From: Spirosoma terrae
GTDB taxonomy: Bacteria; Bacteroidota; Bacteroidia; Cytophagales; Spirosomataceae
Assembly (NCBI RefSeq): GCF_010435915.1
Contig: NZ_JAAFZH010000001.1
Location: 1-64,000, forward strand
Direction: 5' to 3'
DNA: 64,000 bases
The notes beneath the pieces were generated by a model that saw nothing but the letters and a program-made list of their open reading frames with translations, ran no database searches and was not told the origin of the DNA. How positions within the stretch are numbered: position 1 is the first letter of the stretch; each line of letters starts with the position of its first letter. Made by a program: the position numbers and the translations under genes. Positions 9,029 to 17,796 of the stretch are shown here, in pieces.

Positions 9029-9745
9029 ATGTTTCGGTTTATTCAATCATATATAGCTGACTTTCTGGATCTGCTTTTTCCCAGCTTGTGCCTGGGCTGT
9101 AAACAGACACTAAGCGCAAACGAAAAAGTGCTGTGCGTAGCTTGTCGGATTAAGCTGCCCGAGACTAACCACCATGAAGATCCTTACAATCAAAATAGCC
9201 TCAATAAGTTTGCCGGAAAAGTGCCTATTCGATTTGTTATTTCATTCCTTTATTTTTCGAGAGGGAATCTTGTTCAGAAGCTGATTCATCAAATCAAATA
9301 CCGAGGCCAAAAAGAAGCCGCTAAAGAAATTGCTACGTGGTACGGATTGAAGATTAAGTCGGAAAGCCAGCTTAGCGATGAAATAGACGTAATAATCGGT
9401 GTGCCGTTGCACAAGAATCGTTTACAGCAACGAGGTTATAATCAGGCCGATTGGATCGCAGAAGGTCTAGCGGAAGCGCTTGAATTACCGTCTCGGAAAG
9501 ATATTCTAGTTCGTAAGCATTTTAAAGAATCTCAAACGCACAAAAATCGTCTAGAACGGTGGGAAAACGTTAGCAATGTGTTCGCAGTCGCGGAGGGTAA
9601 ACAAAATGAATTAGAAGGCAAAAGAATAGCTCTCGTCGACGATGTATTGACTACTGGATCAACTCTTGAAGCCTGCGCGGCAGAATTAGTAAAAGCAGGC
9701 TGTAAATCAGTGGGTATAATAACAATAGCGGCCACTCATCGCTGA
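9029..9745 (+). CDS. comF: ComF family protein (phosphoribosyltransferase-like)
   Basis: The 238-residue protein has the ComF architecture. An N-terminal zinc-binding part (residues about 10-45, with CLGC and CVAC) is followed by a phosphoribosyltransferase fold. The GVPLHKNRLQQRGYNQA block and the PRPP-binding loop IALVDDVLTTGSTLEAC (about residues 201-217) are intact. ComF proteins are linked to uptake and processing of single-stranded DNA during natural transformation and interact with PriA in some bacteria; the enzymatic substrate is not settled. It is divergent from the small gene at 8618 and convergent with the gldJ-like gene. Confidence 0.9.
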   Translation: MFRFIQSYIADFLDLLFPSLCLGCKQTLSANEKVLCVACRIKLPETNHHEDPYNQNSLNKFAGKVPIRFVISFLYFSRGNLVQKLIHQIKYRGQKEAAKEIATWYGLKIKSESQLSDEIDVIIGVPLHKNRLQQRGYNQADWIAEGLAEALELPSRKDILVRKHFKESQTHKNRLERWENVSNVFAVAEGKQNELEGKRIALVDDVLTTGSTLEACAAELVKAGCKSVGIITIAATHR

Positions 9746-9754
9746 GTAGCCGCT
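9727..9754. terminator. Hairpin between convergent comF and gldJ-like genes
   Basis: There are 12-base arms (AGCGGCCACTCA and TGAGTAGCCGCT, one mismatch) around a tcgc loop. It overlaps the comF stop codon. There is no clear T-tract on either side, so a role as bidirectional terminator is an inference from position. Confidence 0.45.
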
Positions 9755-9783
9755 ACGTTACTTTGTAAGCTAGTTAGCTTATT

Positions 9784-11040
9784 TTATTTGTTACGTCCTA
9801 CGCCGATCATGGCGCAACGGAAACCAATCATAGCTGTAGCTGAATCCTGATCCAGGAATCGACGCGTACCGGGTGATAACCAATAGGCTACGTCGTTCCA
9901 GGAACCGCCTTTGTAAACGCGGAGTCTGTCATCAATTAGCGATTGCTTATTTTTTGTATCGTAGTTTTTAGCATCATCCAGGTAACCATTCCGACGAATT
10001 GGGTTTAGATCATTTACGTCCTGATAAGACAGTGGACGATAAACGTCATATACCCACTCATTTACGTTACCAGCCATATTATACAGACCGAAGTCATTGG
10101 CAGGATAAGCATAAATTTCGGCTGTGATGATAGCGCCATCGTTCGAACGACCAGCTATACCGGCATAGTCACCACGTCCACGCTTAAAGTTAGCCAGCAT
10201 CTGCCCTTGTTTCCGACCTTTTTTCGGATTCCGGACCGACGATCCATCCCAGGGATAAATACGCTGATTGATCTGGTTCTCATCCATATACTGCGTGCCA
10301 ATCAACGCTTTAGCGGCATATTCCCACTCTGCTTCGGTTGGCAGGCGATAATCGGGCAGAATCATACCACTCTCAAGACTTGGCTTGGCAGGCGCTTCTG
10401 GAGCAGCTTCAGCCAGAGCGGTTTCATCCGCTTTCTTAGACTTACGTTTCAACGAGAAACCTCCTCCTTTTTTCTTGGTGCCCCCCTTCGCTAATTCGTT
10501 GTTGACAGCATTGGAACGCCAAACAGCGTAATCACTGGCCTGTACCCACGACACACCCACTACTGGATAGTATCGGAAAGCAGGGTAACGAAGGTATTGT
10601 GTTACGTATGAGTCATTGAAAGACAGGGGATTAGCCCATACAGTCGTATCTGGCAAGGCTGCTTTGACGACTTCTTCCGATGAATCCCGCTGAATAGCGT
10701 TTAAGTATTCAAGGTAGTGAACGTTCGCGATTTCGGTCTCATCCATGTAGAAAGACTGAATAGAAACAGTACGTTCGCGGTTGTCACGACTATTCATTAC
10801 GTCTTCTTCAAGAGCCCCCATTGTGAAACGGCCACCCTCAACGAAAACCAGGTTTGGACCTGCTTTTTGTCCTGCAAATTTCTTTACCTGAAAACCATCT
10901 TTTTGGTTATAAGCAATTCCCGTCGCCGTACTTGTTTTTCCAGGCTTCACGCTGGTTGGGTGCTTAGTCTTGCAAGATGCAAGGGCCGCCGTTGCCAGCA
11001 GTACATAAGCCGCTCGTTGCAGGTGATACTTTTGAATCAT
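9784..11040 (-). CDS. gldJ: GldJ-like gliding motility / type IX secretion lipoprotein (SUMF1 domain)
   Basis: The 418-residue protein starts with a lipoprotein signal (YVLLATAALASC, acylated Cys at about 23). It then has a formylglycine-generating-enzyme (SUMF1/EgtB) fold: FVEGGRFTMGALEEDVM, SFYMDETEIANVHYLEYL, PVVGVSWVQASDYAVWR, LPTEAEWEYAAKA, NFKRGRGDY, NDFGLYNMAGNVNEWVYDVYRPLS and VYKGGSWNDVAYWLSPGTRRF. The KRGRGDY and NVNEWVYDVYRP blocks are closer to GldJ than to GldK. In Flavobacterium GldJ is an outer-membrane lipoprotein needed for gliding and for stability of the type IX secretion motor; it is not an enzyme. A lysine-rich insertion (about residues 185-210) is unusual. GldK is the main alternative. 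Confidence 0.75.
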   Translation of the reverse strand: MIQKYHLQRAAYVLLATAALASCKTKHPTSVKPGKTSTATGIAYNQKDGFQVKKFAGQKAGPNLVFVEGGRFTMGALEEDVMNSRDNRERTVSIQSFYMDETEIANVHYLEYLNAIQRDSSEEVVKAALPDTTVWANPLSFNDSYVTQYLRYPAFRYYPVVGVSWVQASDYAVWRSNAVNNELAKGGTKKKGGGFSLKRKSKKADETALAEAAPEAPAKPSLESGMILPDYRLPTEAEWEYAAKALIGTQYMDENQINQRIYPWDGSSVRNPKKGRKQGQMLANFKRGRGDYAGIAGRSNDGAIITAEIYAYPANDFGLYNMAGNVNEWVYDVYRPLSYQDVNDLNPIRRNGYLDDAKNYDTKNKQSLIDDRLRVYKGGSWNDVAYWLSPGTRRFLDQDSATAMIGFRCAMIGVGRNK

Positions 11041-11068
11041 TGCTCTATTTTGTGTAAAAACGTAAGTG

Positions 11069-11076
11069 CAAAATTA
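11069..11076 (-). promoter_or_regulatory. Bacteroidota-type -7 promoter element (TAATTTTG) of the gldJ-like gene
   Basis: On the minus strand TAATTTTG fits the Bacteroidota -7 consensus TAnnTTTG. It lies about 29 bases before the ATG at 11040. A convincing TTTG -33 element is not visible. Confidence 0.45.
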
Positions 11077-11174
11077 ATTTAAGATGTAAGATTTAAGACA
11101 AGATCGAAAAGACTTTCCAGTTTCAATCTATTAATCCTGTTCCTTTTATCGTCTGGTCCCTTCCTCTGATAATC

Positions 11175-14100
11175 TTAACTGGCTAACTCGCCCATTATTT
11201 CATTTAATTGATCTACCGCATACACATCACTATGCGTGAAAATAAGGCGGCTTTTTGAGTCCTTCAACGAGCATTTGGCCGGGTTTCGTTTGATGTACTC
11301 AATTACCTTGCCAAACTGATCTGAATTGAAGAAGTGATCATTCCCGTTAGAAACGAAGTATCCTTTCAGTATATTATTCTTAAGCGTCAGTTTTTCAAGG
11401 TACAAGCGCTCTGCTTTCCAGCGAACATTAACCAGTTTAATCAGGTTTTCCACTTCTTCCGGCAACGGACCGAAACGGTCGATAATTTCCTGACGGAAGG
11501 ATTGTAGTTCGTCGTCGTTCTGGATGCTATCTAACCGAGTATACAACGATAATCGCTCCGAAATATTCGTAACGTAGCGTTCGGGAATTACAACAGGCAG
11601 ATCGGTTTCAATAACGGTATCGGGCAGTGATAGTTTTAGGTCGCCCGGTTTCGTTTCAAAAAGATCCTTAAACTCGTTCTCGCGTAGTTCCTGAACGGCT
11701 TCATCCAATACTTTATGGTACATTTCGAAGCCTAAATCATTAACGAACCCGCTTTGCTCGGCTCCCAGCAAATTACCTGCTCCACGAATATCAAGATCAC
11801 GCATGGCAATTTTGAATCCTTCCCCCAAATCTGAGAAATCTTCAAGGGTCTGGAGACGTTTGCGCGCATCTGACGTCAATACCGATGGCGGAGGTGTCAG
11901 TAAATAGCAAAAGGCTTTACGATTTGAGCGCCCTACCCTACCACGCATCTGGTGAAGATCCGATAAACCGAAATGATGGGCATTGTTGATCAAAATCGTA
12001 TTGGCATTGGAAATGTCCAAGCCTGATTCGATAATGTTGGTTGAAACCAGTACGTCGTAATCACCTTCAATAAAGCGAGTCATCACCCGTTCCAGCTTGT
12101 CGCCTTCCATCTGACCGTGCGCAATGCCAATCCTGGCTTCGGGTACGAGCCGGATAATCAGATTGCCAATCGATTCAATATCGCTAACCCGATTATGAAC
12201 GAAAAAAACCTGGCCTCCCCGCCGAATTTCATAACTAACGGCATCGCGGACGATTGTTTCATTGAACGGATGTATTTCTGTTGTAACCGGCTGGCGATTA
12301 GGTGGTGGCGTAGCAATCACCGACAAATCGCGGGCGCCCATCAGCGAAAAATGGAGCGTCCGGGGGATTGGCGTAGCTGTGAGCGTCAGTACGTCGACTT
12401 CTACCCGCATTTCTTTCAGGCGATCTTTTGTTTTAACGCCAAATTTTTGCTCTTCATCAATAATCAGTAAGCCTAAATCTTTGAACTTAATGTCTTTGTT
12501 GACGATTCGATGCGTACCGATCAGGATGCCGATTTCACCCGTAGAAACACCCTTTAAAATTTCCTTGATCTGGGCGGCAGTCCGGAAACGATTGATGTAT
12601 TCAATTTTTACCGGAAAATCGGCCATACGCTCACTAAACGTTTTAAAATGCTGCATGGCCAGAATAGTGGTTGGAACCAACACCGCTACCTGTTTATTAT
12701 CGGTGACGGCCTTGAAGGCTGCCCGTATGGCAATTTCGGTCTTTCCAAAACCAACATCACCACAAACGAGCCTATCCATTGGGTGCGGCCGCTCCATGTC
12801 GTCTTTTACGTCGCTGGTGGCTTTTGCCTGATCAGGTGTGTCTTCGTATAGAAAGGATGACTCAAGCTCCGCTTGCAGAAAACTATCGCGGCTGTAGGCA
12901 AAACCAGGGGCATTTCTACGTTTTGCGTACAGCGCAATCAGTTCTCGCGCAATATCTTTGACCTGTTTCCGAATACGGGATTTCTTTTGCTCCCACTCCT
13001 GCGAACCAAGTTTGCTCATGGTTGGCGGCCCTCCCTCCTTACCACTGTACTTGGCAATCTTATGAAGGCTGTGGATACTAACCAGCAGAATGTCGTTATC
13101 CCGATAAATGAGACGTATCGCTTCCTGCTCATTGCCGGCATGATCGACTTTCTCAAGACCCGCAAAACGACCTATGCCGTGATCGACGTGCGTTACGTAG
13201 TCGCCGGGTTGCAATGTCTTTAACTCACGTAGCGTCAGCGCTTTCGATTTCGAGAACTTGTCCTGTACCCGATATTTGTAGTATCGGTCAAAAATCTGGT
13301 GATCAGTGAAACAGGCAATTTTTAGCGCATCATCAATGTAGCCTTCACGTAAACCAACGTTCATGGGATGGAACGTAACAAACGGGTCAAGCTCTTCGAA
13401 AATGGTACGTAACCGATCGAGCTGTTTGAACGATTCGGCGGCAATAATATTCGTATAGCCTTTGGCCTGGTTTTCACCTAGCGTATCAACCAGTCGTTTG
13501 AAATCCTTGTTAAACGATGGCTGGGGTTTCGAATTGTACTGTTGACGGCCTTCTGTTTTAAAATAGAATTTACGCCCAAATTCGACCGTTCTAAATTTTT
13601 TCAAGGCGTTCAGAAATGAGCGTCTGGTTTCAAACAGATCACCTGGATCGGATACGATCTGAATACCTCCACTGCTGGCCACAACTGAAGCAAAGCTCTG
13701 TTCTGCTTTCTCGTAACACTTCTCGATGATCTCAAGCGTAAACTCAACATCTTTGGCCCAAACCGTAGTATCATCGGGAAGAAAATCGAAGAATGGCTCG
13801 CGCGTTTCTTCGATGAGCTTGGTTTGAATGTTAGGAATGATATTGATGAAATCGACCGGATCGGTAGATAGCTGCGATTCTGGATTGAATTTACGGATGC
13901 TTTCCACTTCATCATCGAACAGATCGATCCGAAACGGAAATTCACTGGCAAACGAAAATACATCGATAATACCACCACGTACCGAAAATTGTCCGGCCTC
14001 ATAAACGAAATCGGTTTTCTCGAATTCGTACGTCAGAAGCATTTCGGCTACAAAATTAGTATCGAGTTTCTCGCCAACCCGGATCGTTAACGTATTGGCC

Positions 14101-14528
14101 TGAAGCGAACGTTTGTTGATAACTTTTTCTGACAACGCTTCAGGGTACGTAACCATCAATAAACCGTCTTTAGGAGCCGGGTTGAGTTTATTGAGTACTT
14201 CGGCTCGCATCAATACGTTAGCATTTTCTACTTCTTCGTACTGATACGGCTTTTTATAGGACATAGGAAACAGCAAAACATCGCGATTGATGAGGTTTTG
14301 CAAGTCGTTGAAGAAGTAAGCTGCTTCGTCACGATCTGTTAAAATAAAGAGGTGATTCCCTCCCTGCGTTTTGTAGGTAGTAGAGGCTAAAACGGCGTCC
14401 AGACTGCCCGATAAGCCCTTAATTTGTAGGCGCTGAGGATCACCGGCAGACTTATGACTAAACGGTTCTGTCAGTAGTTTTATATAACTATCGTCGGCAT
14501 AAAGGCCGATCAATTCGTCTGGTTTCAA
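11175..14528 (-). CDS. mfd: Transcription-repair coupling factor Mfd
   Basis: At 1117 residues it matches the family. The UvrB-like N-terminal modules are followed by the RNA polymerase-interacting domain around LKTLQPGDYVTHVDHGIGRF. The RecG-like helicase follows, with Walker A (CGDVGFGKTEIAIRA), the DEEQ box (LLIIDEEQKFG), TLTATPIPRTL, and motif VI (HQMRGRVGRSNRKAFCYLL). The C-terminal TRCF domain ends the protein. Mfd removes RNA polymerase stalled at DNA lesions and recruits UvrA. The start appears to be TTG at 14528; no ATG occurs nearby and the following LKPDELIGLYADD fits the family's N-terminus. Confidence 0.97.
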   Translation of the reverse strand: MKPDELIGLYADDSYIKLLTEPFSHKSAGDPQRLQIKGLSGSLDAVLASTTYKTQGGNHLFILTDRDEAAYFFNDLQNLINRDVLLFPMSYKKPYQYEEVENANVLMRAEVLNKLNPAPKDGLLMVTYPEALSEKVINKRSLQANTLTIRVGEKLDTNFVAEMLLTYEFEKTDFVYEAGQFSVRGGIIDVFSFASEFPFRIDLFDDEVESIRKFNPESQLSTDPVDFINIIPNIQTKLIEETREPFFDFLPDDTTVWAKDVEFTLEIIEKCYEKAEQSFASVVASSGGIQIVSDPGDLFETRRSFLNALKKFRTVEFGRKFYFKTEGRQQYNSKPQPSFNKDFKRLVDTLGENQAKGYTNIIAAESFKQLDRLRTIFEELDPFVTFHPMNVGLREGYIDDALKIACFTDHQIFDRYYKYRVQDKFSKSKALTLRELKTLQPGDYVTHVDHGIGRFAGLEKVDHAGNEQEAIRLIYRDNDILLVSIHSLHKIAKYSGKEGGPPTMSKLGSQEWEQKKSRIRKQVKDIARELIALYAKRRNAPGFAYSRDSFLQAELESSFLYEDTPDQAKATSDVKDDMERPHPMDRLVCGDVGFGKTEIAIRAAFKAVTDNKQVAVLVPTTILAMQHFKTFSERMADFPVKIEYINRFRTAAQIKEILKGVSTGEIGILIGTHRIVNKDIKFKDLGLLIIDEEQKFGVKTKDRLKEMRVEVDVLTLTATPIPRTLHFSLMGARDLSVIATPPPNRQPVTTEIHPFNETIVRDAVSYEIRRGGQVFFVHNRVSDIESIGNLIIRLVPEARIGIAHGQMEGDKLERVMTRFIEGDYDVLVSTNIIESGLDISNANTILINNAHHFGLSDLHQMRGRVGRSNRKAFCYLLTPPPSVLTSDARKRLQTLEDFSDLGEGFKIAMRDLDIRGAGNLLGAEQSGFVNDLGFEMYHKVLDEAVQELRENEFKDLFETKPGDLKLSLPDTVIETDLPVVIPERYVTNISERLSLYTRLDSIQNDDELQSFRQEIIDRFGPLPEEVENLIKLVNVRWKAERLYLEKLTLKNNILKGYFVSNGNDHFFNSDQFGKVIEYIKRNPAKCSLKDSKSRLIFTHSDVYAVDQLNEIMGELAS

Positions 14529-14562
14529 GCGATGTTCAGGTTGAAATGAGTAAACACGAAAA

Positions 14563-14587
14563 GCCGCTGGAAGGGCATTCCGGCGGC
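14563..14587 (-). terminator. Probable terminator after the barstar-like gene
   Basis: A 10-base-pair hairpin (GCCGCCGGAA/TTCCAGCGGC on the minus strand, one G-T pair) is followed by TTTTC. It lies between the barstar-like gene and mfd. Confidence 0.5.
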
Positions 14588-14632
14588 ATACTAGTGTAAC
14601 ACCAGGCTTTTCAAATTTGTTGCGTTTACCAA

Positions 14633-15079
14633 TTATTTAACATCAGCCAGGAAAGAGTAGTTGATATTTTCCTGATCCAATAGTTTTCTAATCCGTTGAC
14701 TATCCTCAAAAATGATGATAATCTCTTTGCTATCGGCTAGTTCATCGTCATCGACCCATTTCCAGTCTTCGGCGGTAGCATCGAGAATGCTCAACACACT
14801 GCCTAATTTAGCCGGGTCCCGTTCTTTACTGATAAACTCATCCGTATGGGTGAAATAGAGAATGATACGTTCATCTTCGAGCCACTGTAGATCGTTAAGC
14901 GAATCATTTAAGGCATCGAGGTTGAAACCAAAATCCGGGATTTCCAATAAATCAGCTATAGCCTCGTAAAACTGACGTAACGTAACGGCTTTCTGACCAT
15001 CGATGTGGGCGATAAAATCATCAGCAAAGCGGGTTTCCAACTCACTTTCTGATTGACTTATAAAAATATTGGGTGTCAT
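14633..15079 (-). CDS. Barstar-like ribonuclease inhibitor (immunity protein)
   Basis: The 148-residue acidic protein contains the barstar core: an N-terminal beta strand ([22 protein letters not shown]), then the signature helix and loop [24 protein letters not shown] (about residues 42-66), and a C-terminal strand region ([19 protein letters not shown]). Barstars bind guanyl-specific RNases of the barnase family and block the active site; they stay in the cytoplasm. Its ATG overlaps the stop codon of the upstream barnase-like gene (ATGA), so the two are translationally coupled. That pairing strongly supports both calls. Confidence 0.85.
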   Translation of the reverse strand: MTPNIFISQSESELETRFADDFIAHIDGQKAVTLRQFYEAIADLLEIPDFGFNLDALNDSLNDLQWLEDERIILYFTHTDEFISKERDPAKLGSVLSILDATAEDWKWVDDDELADSKEIIIIFEDSQRIRKLLDQENINYSFLADVK

Positions 15080-15579
15080 TTGATTTCAATAAATGAGTTA
15101 TAGTGATCTCGGGTGTAATAAGCGCGGTTATCAGAGCCTGTGATCAATCGCTCAGCTCCTCGGTTTTGCCCGCGAATTTTTGGATTAACATCCCACTCCT
15201 GATAACGTATCCGTTTACCCAATCCATCCTGCTTGGGTAAATGATTTTCAAAGTTACCGAAGGTTCGGCCCCCTACGTATCCATCGGGAGCGCGTCCGTA
15301 TTGCTGTATATGAGCCAATACATCGCGAACCTTCGACGGTACGTCTCCCTGTTGTCCATCTTCTGTTGATAAATCCTGCCGACGGCTTTTCTGACTGTAT
15401 TGTTCAGCTTTTTGTTGGCGTGATTTGCGATGGTGTTTCTTATGATGCTGCGGAGCTTCTTGTTGAGTAGCCTGCTGATAATCCTGATGGCGATGGTCGG
15501 TTCGGCAGGCATCACCAACTAAAAGACAAGCAACAAACAGAAGTATTCGCAGGAGCGAAGCAGGAACAAAATGATTCAT
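15076..15579 (-). CDS. Exported barnase-like guanyl-specific ribonuclease
   Basis: From the ATG at 15579 the protein has 167 residues. It begins with an export signal ([20 protein letters not shown]) ending in VGDAC, a weak lipobox. A basic H/K/Q-rich linker follows. The C-terminal domain is of the barnase/RNase Sa type: [23 protein letters not shown], then IRYQEWDVN with the catalytic Glu (about 128), [15 protein letters not shown] with the active-site Arg (about 144), and [11 protein letters not shown] with the catalytic His (about 159). All three catalytic residues are present. The frame extends to a GTG at 15642, but that extension crosses a terminator and hides the signal peptide. It is followed in a 4-base overlap by its likely inhibitor. 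Confidence 0.85.
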   Translation of the reverse strand: MNHFVPASLLRILLFVACLLVGDACRTDHRHQDYQQATQQEAPQHHKKHHRKSRQQKAEQYSQKSRRQDLSTEDGQQGDVPSKVRDVLAHIQQYGRAPDGYVGGRTFGNFENHLPKQDGLGKRIRYQEWDVNPKIRGQNRGAERLITGSDNRAYYTRDHYNSFIEIK

Positions 15580-15627
15580 GGCCGACATAAATTGCGGCTC
15601 AAAAATGGAGAAAAAGCAGTGGCCTAC

Positions 15628-15653
15628 AAAAAAGCCCTCCACGAAAGAGGGCT
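15628..15653 (-). terminator. Rho-independent terminator of the dioxygenase/hydrolase operon
   Basis: On the minus strand AGCCCTC/GAGGGCT forms a hairpin (15633-15653) followed by TTTTTT. It lies 10 bases after the stop codon at 15663 and separates that operon from the barnase-like gene. Confidence 0.85.
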
Positions 15654-15662
15654 GATTTGTTT

Positions 15663-15965
15663 CTAATTGAGAGAAAACAGAGGAATTCTGGCCGCAACCA
15701 TATTATGAAACATTAACTCCGTAATCATCGGTGTCATGTATTTAATAAGCGGAAATTCCGAGATTGATTCCATAACTTCAAGCTCCGAATCGGCTTTGAA
15801 AATACACCAGAGTTTTTGCCGATCCACTGAAAGAGAATAAGATAGAAGAAACCCCTTTTCCATCAATTCATCTACTTTGAGCCGTTGGGCCGGAATCCGG
15901 TTTGTGAAGCCTTCATCCATAACAGCCGGTAGATCGAATTCAACCATATACTGGCTCATAGGCAT
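15663..15965 (-). CDS. Small muconolactone-isomerase-like (ferredoxin-fold) protein
   Basis: The 100-residue protein starts with a strand (QYMVEFDLP), then a helix, a second strand region with [26 protein letters not shown], and a final MITEL strand. This layout matches the muconolactone delta-isomerase-like dimeric alpha/beta-barrel family. Most such stand-alone members have no proven substrate. It is the third gene behind a ring-cleaving dioxygenase and a carboxylesterase-like hydrolase, which makes a role in aromatic or quinone breakdown plausible but unproven. Confidence 0.65.
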   Translation of the reverse strand: MPMSQYMVEFDLPAVMDEGFTNRIPAQRLKVDELMEKGFLLSYSLSVDRQKLWCIFKADSELEVMESISEFPLIKYMTPMITELMFHNMVAARIPLFSLN

Positions 15966-15986
15966 TGCTGTTAAGTGTTAGCCGGG

Positions 15987-16643
15987 TCATTTACTACCAG
16001 CTATCAGCAAATTAACAATGTTTAGCTCATCTTCGTTGATTGAATGCGGAAAATTTGGGTACAATTTAGTTGTTACGTCCGCCCCCATCTTTTTAAATAC
16101 CTGTTCCGACTCCAGAACGCGCTCTTTCGGAACGTGCGTATCGTGATCGCTACAGCCTAAAAAAACAGGTGTTTTGTCAAGAATACCTTCGTACGCTCTT
16201 GGTGTATCAGGTGGGCCAATCAGGCCACCACTTAGCCCGAAAACGCCACCATATTCGGTAGCATGACGAGCTATAAACTCAAGCATCAAACAGGCCCCCT
16301 GCGAAAACCCCAGCCAATAAATTTGTGTCGGCTTAAAATTAAAATCGGACTGTAAACGGCCTCGTAAGCTTTCCAATACCTCCAAGGCCGATGATAAATA
16401 GGGCTCATTTTCCTGCATTGGCCGCAGAAATGAGTAAGGATACCACGTATTGTTATGCGCTTCCGGCGCTACGAAAGCAAAATCCTTATCGTTTATGTAA
16501 TTCGACAAAGACAAAATATCTTGTGCTGATCCACCGCGTCCGTGAACCATCACCATCACTTTAGAGGCTTCTTCCAGCGGTTTGCCAGCAGTTCTGATAT
16601 TATTCGGGTTGTGAATCATCTTGGTTTTATGTTTGTGGTTCAT
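15987..16643 (-). CDS. MhqD-like alpha/beta hydrolase (phospholipase/carboxylesterase family)
   Basis: The 218-residue protein has the alpha/beta-hydrolase fold with oxyanion segment VMVHGRGGSAQD. The nucleophile elbow is GFSQG (Ser about 114), the acid lies in GCSDHDTHVP (Asp about 168) and the base in NFPHS (His about 200). This family includes MhqD of Bacillus subtilis, encoded with ring-cleaving dioxygenases and induced by quinones. The same partnership is seen here, since the next gene upstream is such a dioxygenase. The start could also be the ATG at 16619 (MIHNPNN), because the ATG at 16643 lies inside an inverted repeat (16637-16683). Confidence 0.8.
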   Translation of the reverse strand: MNHKHKTKMIHNPNNIRTAGKPLEEASKVMVMVHGRGGSAQDILSLSNYINDKDFAFVAPEAHNNTWYPYSFLRPMQENEPYLSSALEVLESLRGRLQSDFNFKPTQIYWLGFSQGACLMLEFIARHATEYGGVFGLSGGLIGPPDTPRAYEGILDKTPVFLGCSDHDTHVPKERVLESEQVFKKMGADVTTKLYPNFPHSINEDELNIVNLLIAGSK

Positions 16644-16683
16644 GGTTTACTGTTCTTCTCTTGAAAGTAATAAACCATGAACC
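16637..16683. repeat. Inverted repeat over the hydrolase start codon
   Basis: Perfect 13-base arms GGTTCATGGTTTA (16637-16649) and TAAACCATGAACC (16671-16683) are separated by 21 bases. In the minus-strand mRNA one arm contains the ATG at 16643, so folding could hide this start codon. Confidence 0.7.
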
Positions 16684-16696
16684 CTGAAACGCTTGA

Positions 16697-17635
16697 CTAG
16701 TTAAGTACAATCTGCGGTAATTCGGCCTCCAGTTTGGCTCGACGAGCTTCGTATTGAGCGGGTAGTTTCAACGTTGTACCTAACTCAGAAACGGGTTCAT
16801 CGACCGAAAATCCTGGAGGATTGGTTGCTATTTCAAACAAAATACCACCGGGTTCACGGAAGTAAATACTATTGAAGTAATTACGATCCTGAACAGGCGT
16901 TACGTGATAGCCAGCCGATAGCAACTGCTCCTGAATGATTAACTGACTTTCGTCCGAATCGGTTGAAAACGCTACGTGGTGTACCGAGCCTGCTCCTTGC
17001 AGTGCCCGAACATCTTTAGGCGAATGCAATACGTCGACAAAGTTGCCCGAACCGCCCTGTCCAGCCTGGAACCTGAACCGCCCTTCCTCCTCGCCTACTA
17101 ACGTATGTTGCATGTTTTCGGTTAGGAGTTTGATGGTTCGGTCTGGGTTCGATTCGTTTAACGTAACGGTATGAAAACCACGGACGGCATAGTCAGCAGG
17201 AATTCGGCCATTATCCCAGCCAGGCCGTTGGTCGTCATTGTTGAAAACCAATTCTATACCCATACCATCGAAGTCTTCAAAGCGTAAATAAGTCTCTGAA
17301 AAACGTTTGTATGGACCTGCATAAGGAATATGACGTTCGTGCAGACGATCCATCCAGTAGCTAAGTGAGGCAATGGGCACTGAGAACGCTGTATAGGTTA
17401 ACTGGCCAGCTCCTTTTCGACCTCTGGGTAAATCTCCATATGGGAAAAACGTCAGAATAGTACCTGGGGCACCCGTTTCATTACCATAGTAGAGGTGATA
17501 AATATCGGGAGCATCGAAATTAACCGTTTTCTTAACCAGTCTTAGGCCTAAAATGTCGGTATAATAATCAACATTTTTTTGTGTATCACCAGCCAGGGTA
17601 GTTACGTGATGAAGGCCATTTATGAGCGTTTCCAT
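16697..17635 (-). CDS. Ring-cleaving dioxygenase of the VOC family (MhqA/MhqO-like)
   Basis: The 312-residue protein consists of two tandem glyoxalase/VOC units. Metal-ligand segments are visible: GLHHVTTLAGD (His about 8-9), GFHTVTL at the start of the second unit, SVHHVAF, and the C-terminal REPGGILFEIATNPPGF with the Glu ligand. The GYHVTPVQDRNYFNSIYFREPGG block is typical of the MhqA/MhqO group, Fe(II)-dependent enzymes that open hydroquinone or catechol-type rings during quinone stress. It is the first gene of an operon with an MhqD-like hydrolase. Two palindromes lie directly upstream and suggest control by a MarR/MhqR-type repressor, which is not encoded in this window. Confidence 0.88.
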   Translation of the reverse strand: METLINGLHHVTTLAGDTQKNVDYYTDILGLRLVKKTVNFDAPDIYHLYYGNETGAPGTILTFFPYGDLPRGRKGAGQLTYTAFSVPIASLSYWMDRLHERHIPYAGPYKRFSETYLRFEDFDGMGIELVFNNDDQRPGWDNGRIPADYAVRGFHTVTLNESNPDRTIKLLTENMQHTLVGEEEGRFRFQAGQGGSGNFVDVLHSPKDVRALQGAGSVHHVAFSTDSDESQLIIQEQLLSAGYHVTPVQDRNYFNSIYFREPGGILFEIATNPPGFSVDEPVSELGTTLKLPAQYEARRAKLEAELPQIVLN

Positions 17636-17679
17636 TATTCTAAAAAGAGTTAAATGGGTGAGAATCTTATTTTTACTAT

Positions 17680-17711
17680 TTAAATGTCGTTACATTTAAT
17701 GTATATACATT
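17680..17711. promoter_or_regulatory. Two adjacent operator-like palindromes upstream of the dioxygenase operon
   Basis: TTAAATGTcgttACATTTAA (17680-17699) is a perfect 8-base-arm inverted repeat. Overlapping it is the perfect 14-base palindrome AATGTATATACATT (17698-17711). They lie 45-75 bases before the start codon at 17635, where an operator is expected. The half-sites share ATGT/ACAT, so one dimeric regulator might bind both. MarR-family proteins bind sites of this size and symmetry. Confidence 0.6.
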
Positions 17712-17726
17712 TGATGATTAAAAAAC

Positions 17727-17774
17727 GTTCAAAAAAAGAGTCCAGATTTTTAGACCTGGACTCTTTTTTTGAAC
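17727..17774. terminator. Bidirectional terminator downstream of pdhA
   Basis: Perfect 19-base arms (17727-17745 and 17756-17774, core GAGTCCAG/CTGGACTC) carry A7 and T7 tracts, so it is an intrinsic terminator on either strand. It ends pdhA on the minus strand before the dioxygenase promoter region. Confidence 0.9.
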
Positions 17775-17796
17775 AATGTATGGCAAAACGTTACTC

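Noticed and set aside
15580..15642. GTG start at 15642 for the barnase-like gene
   Set aside because: The extension runs through a clear intrinsic terminator of the preceding operon and would bury the signal peptide.
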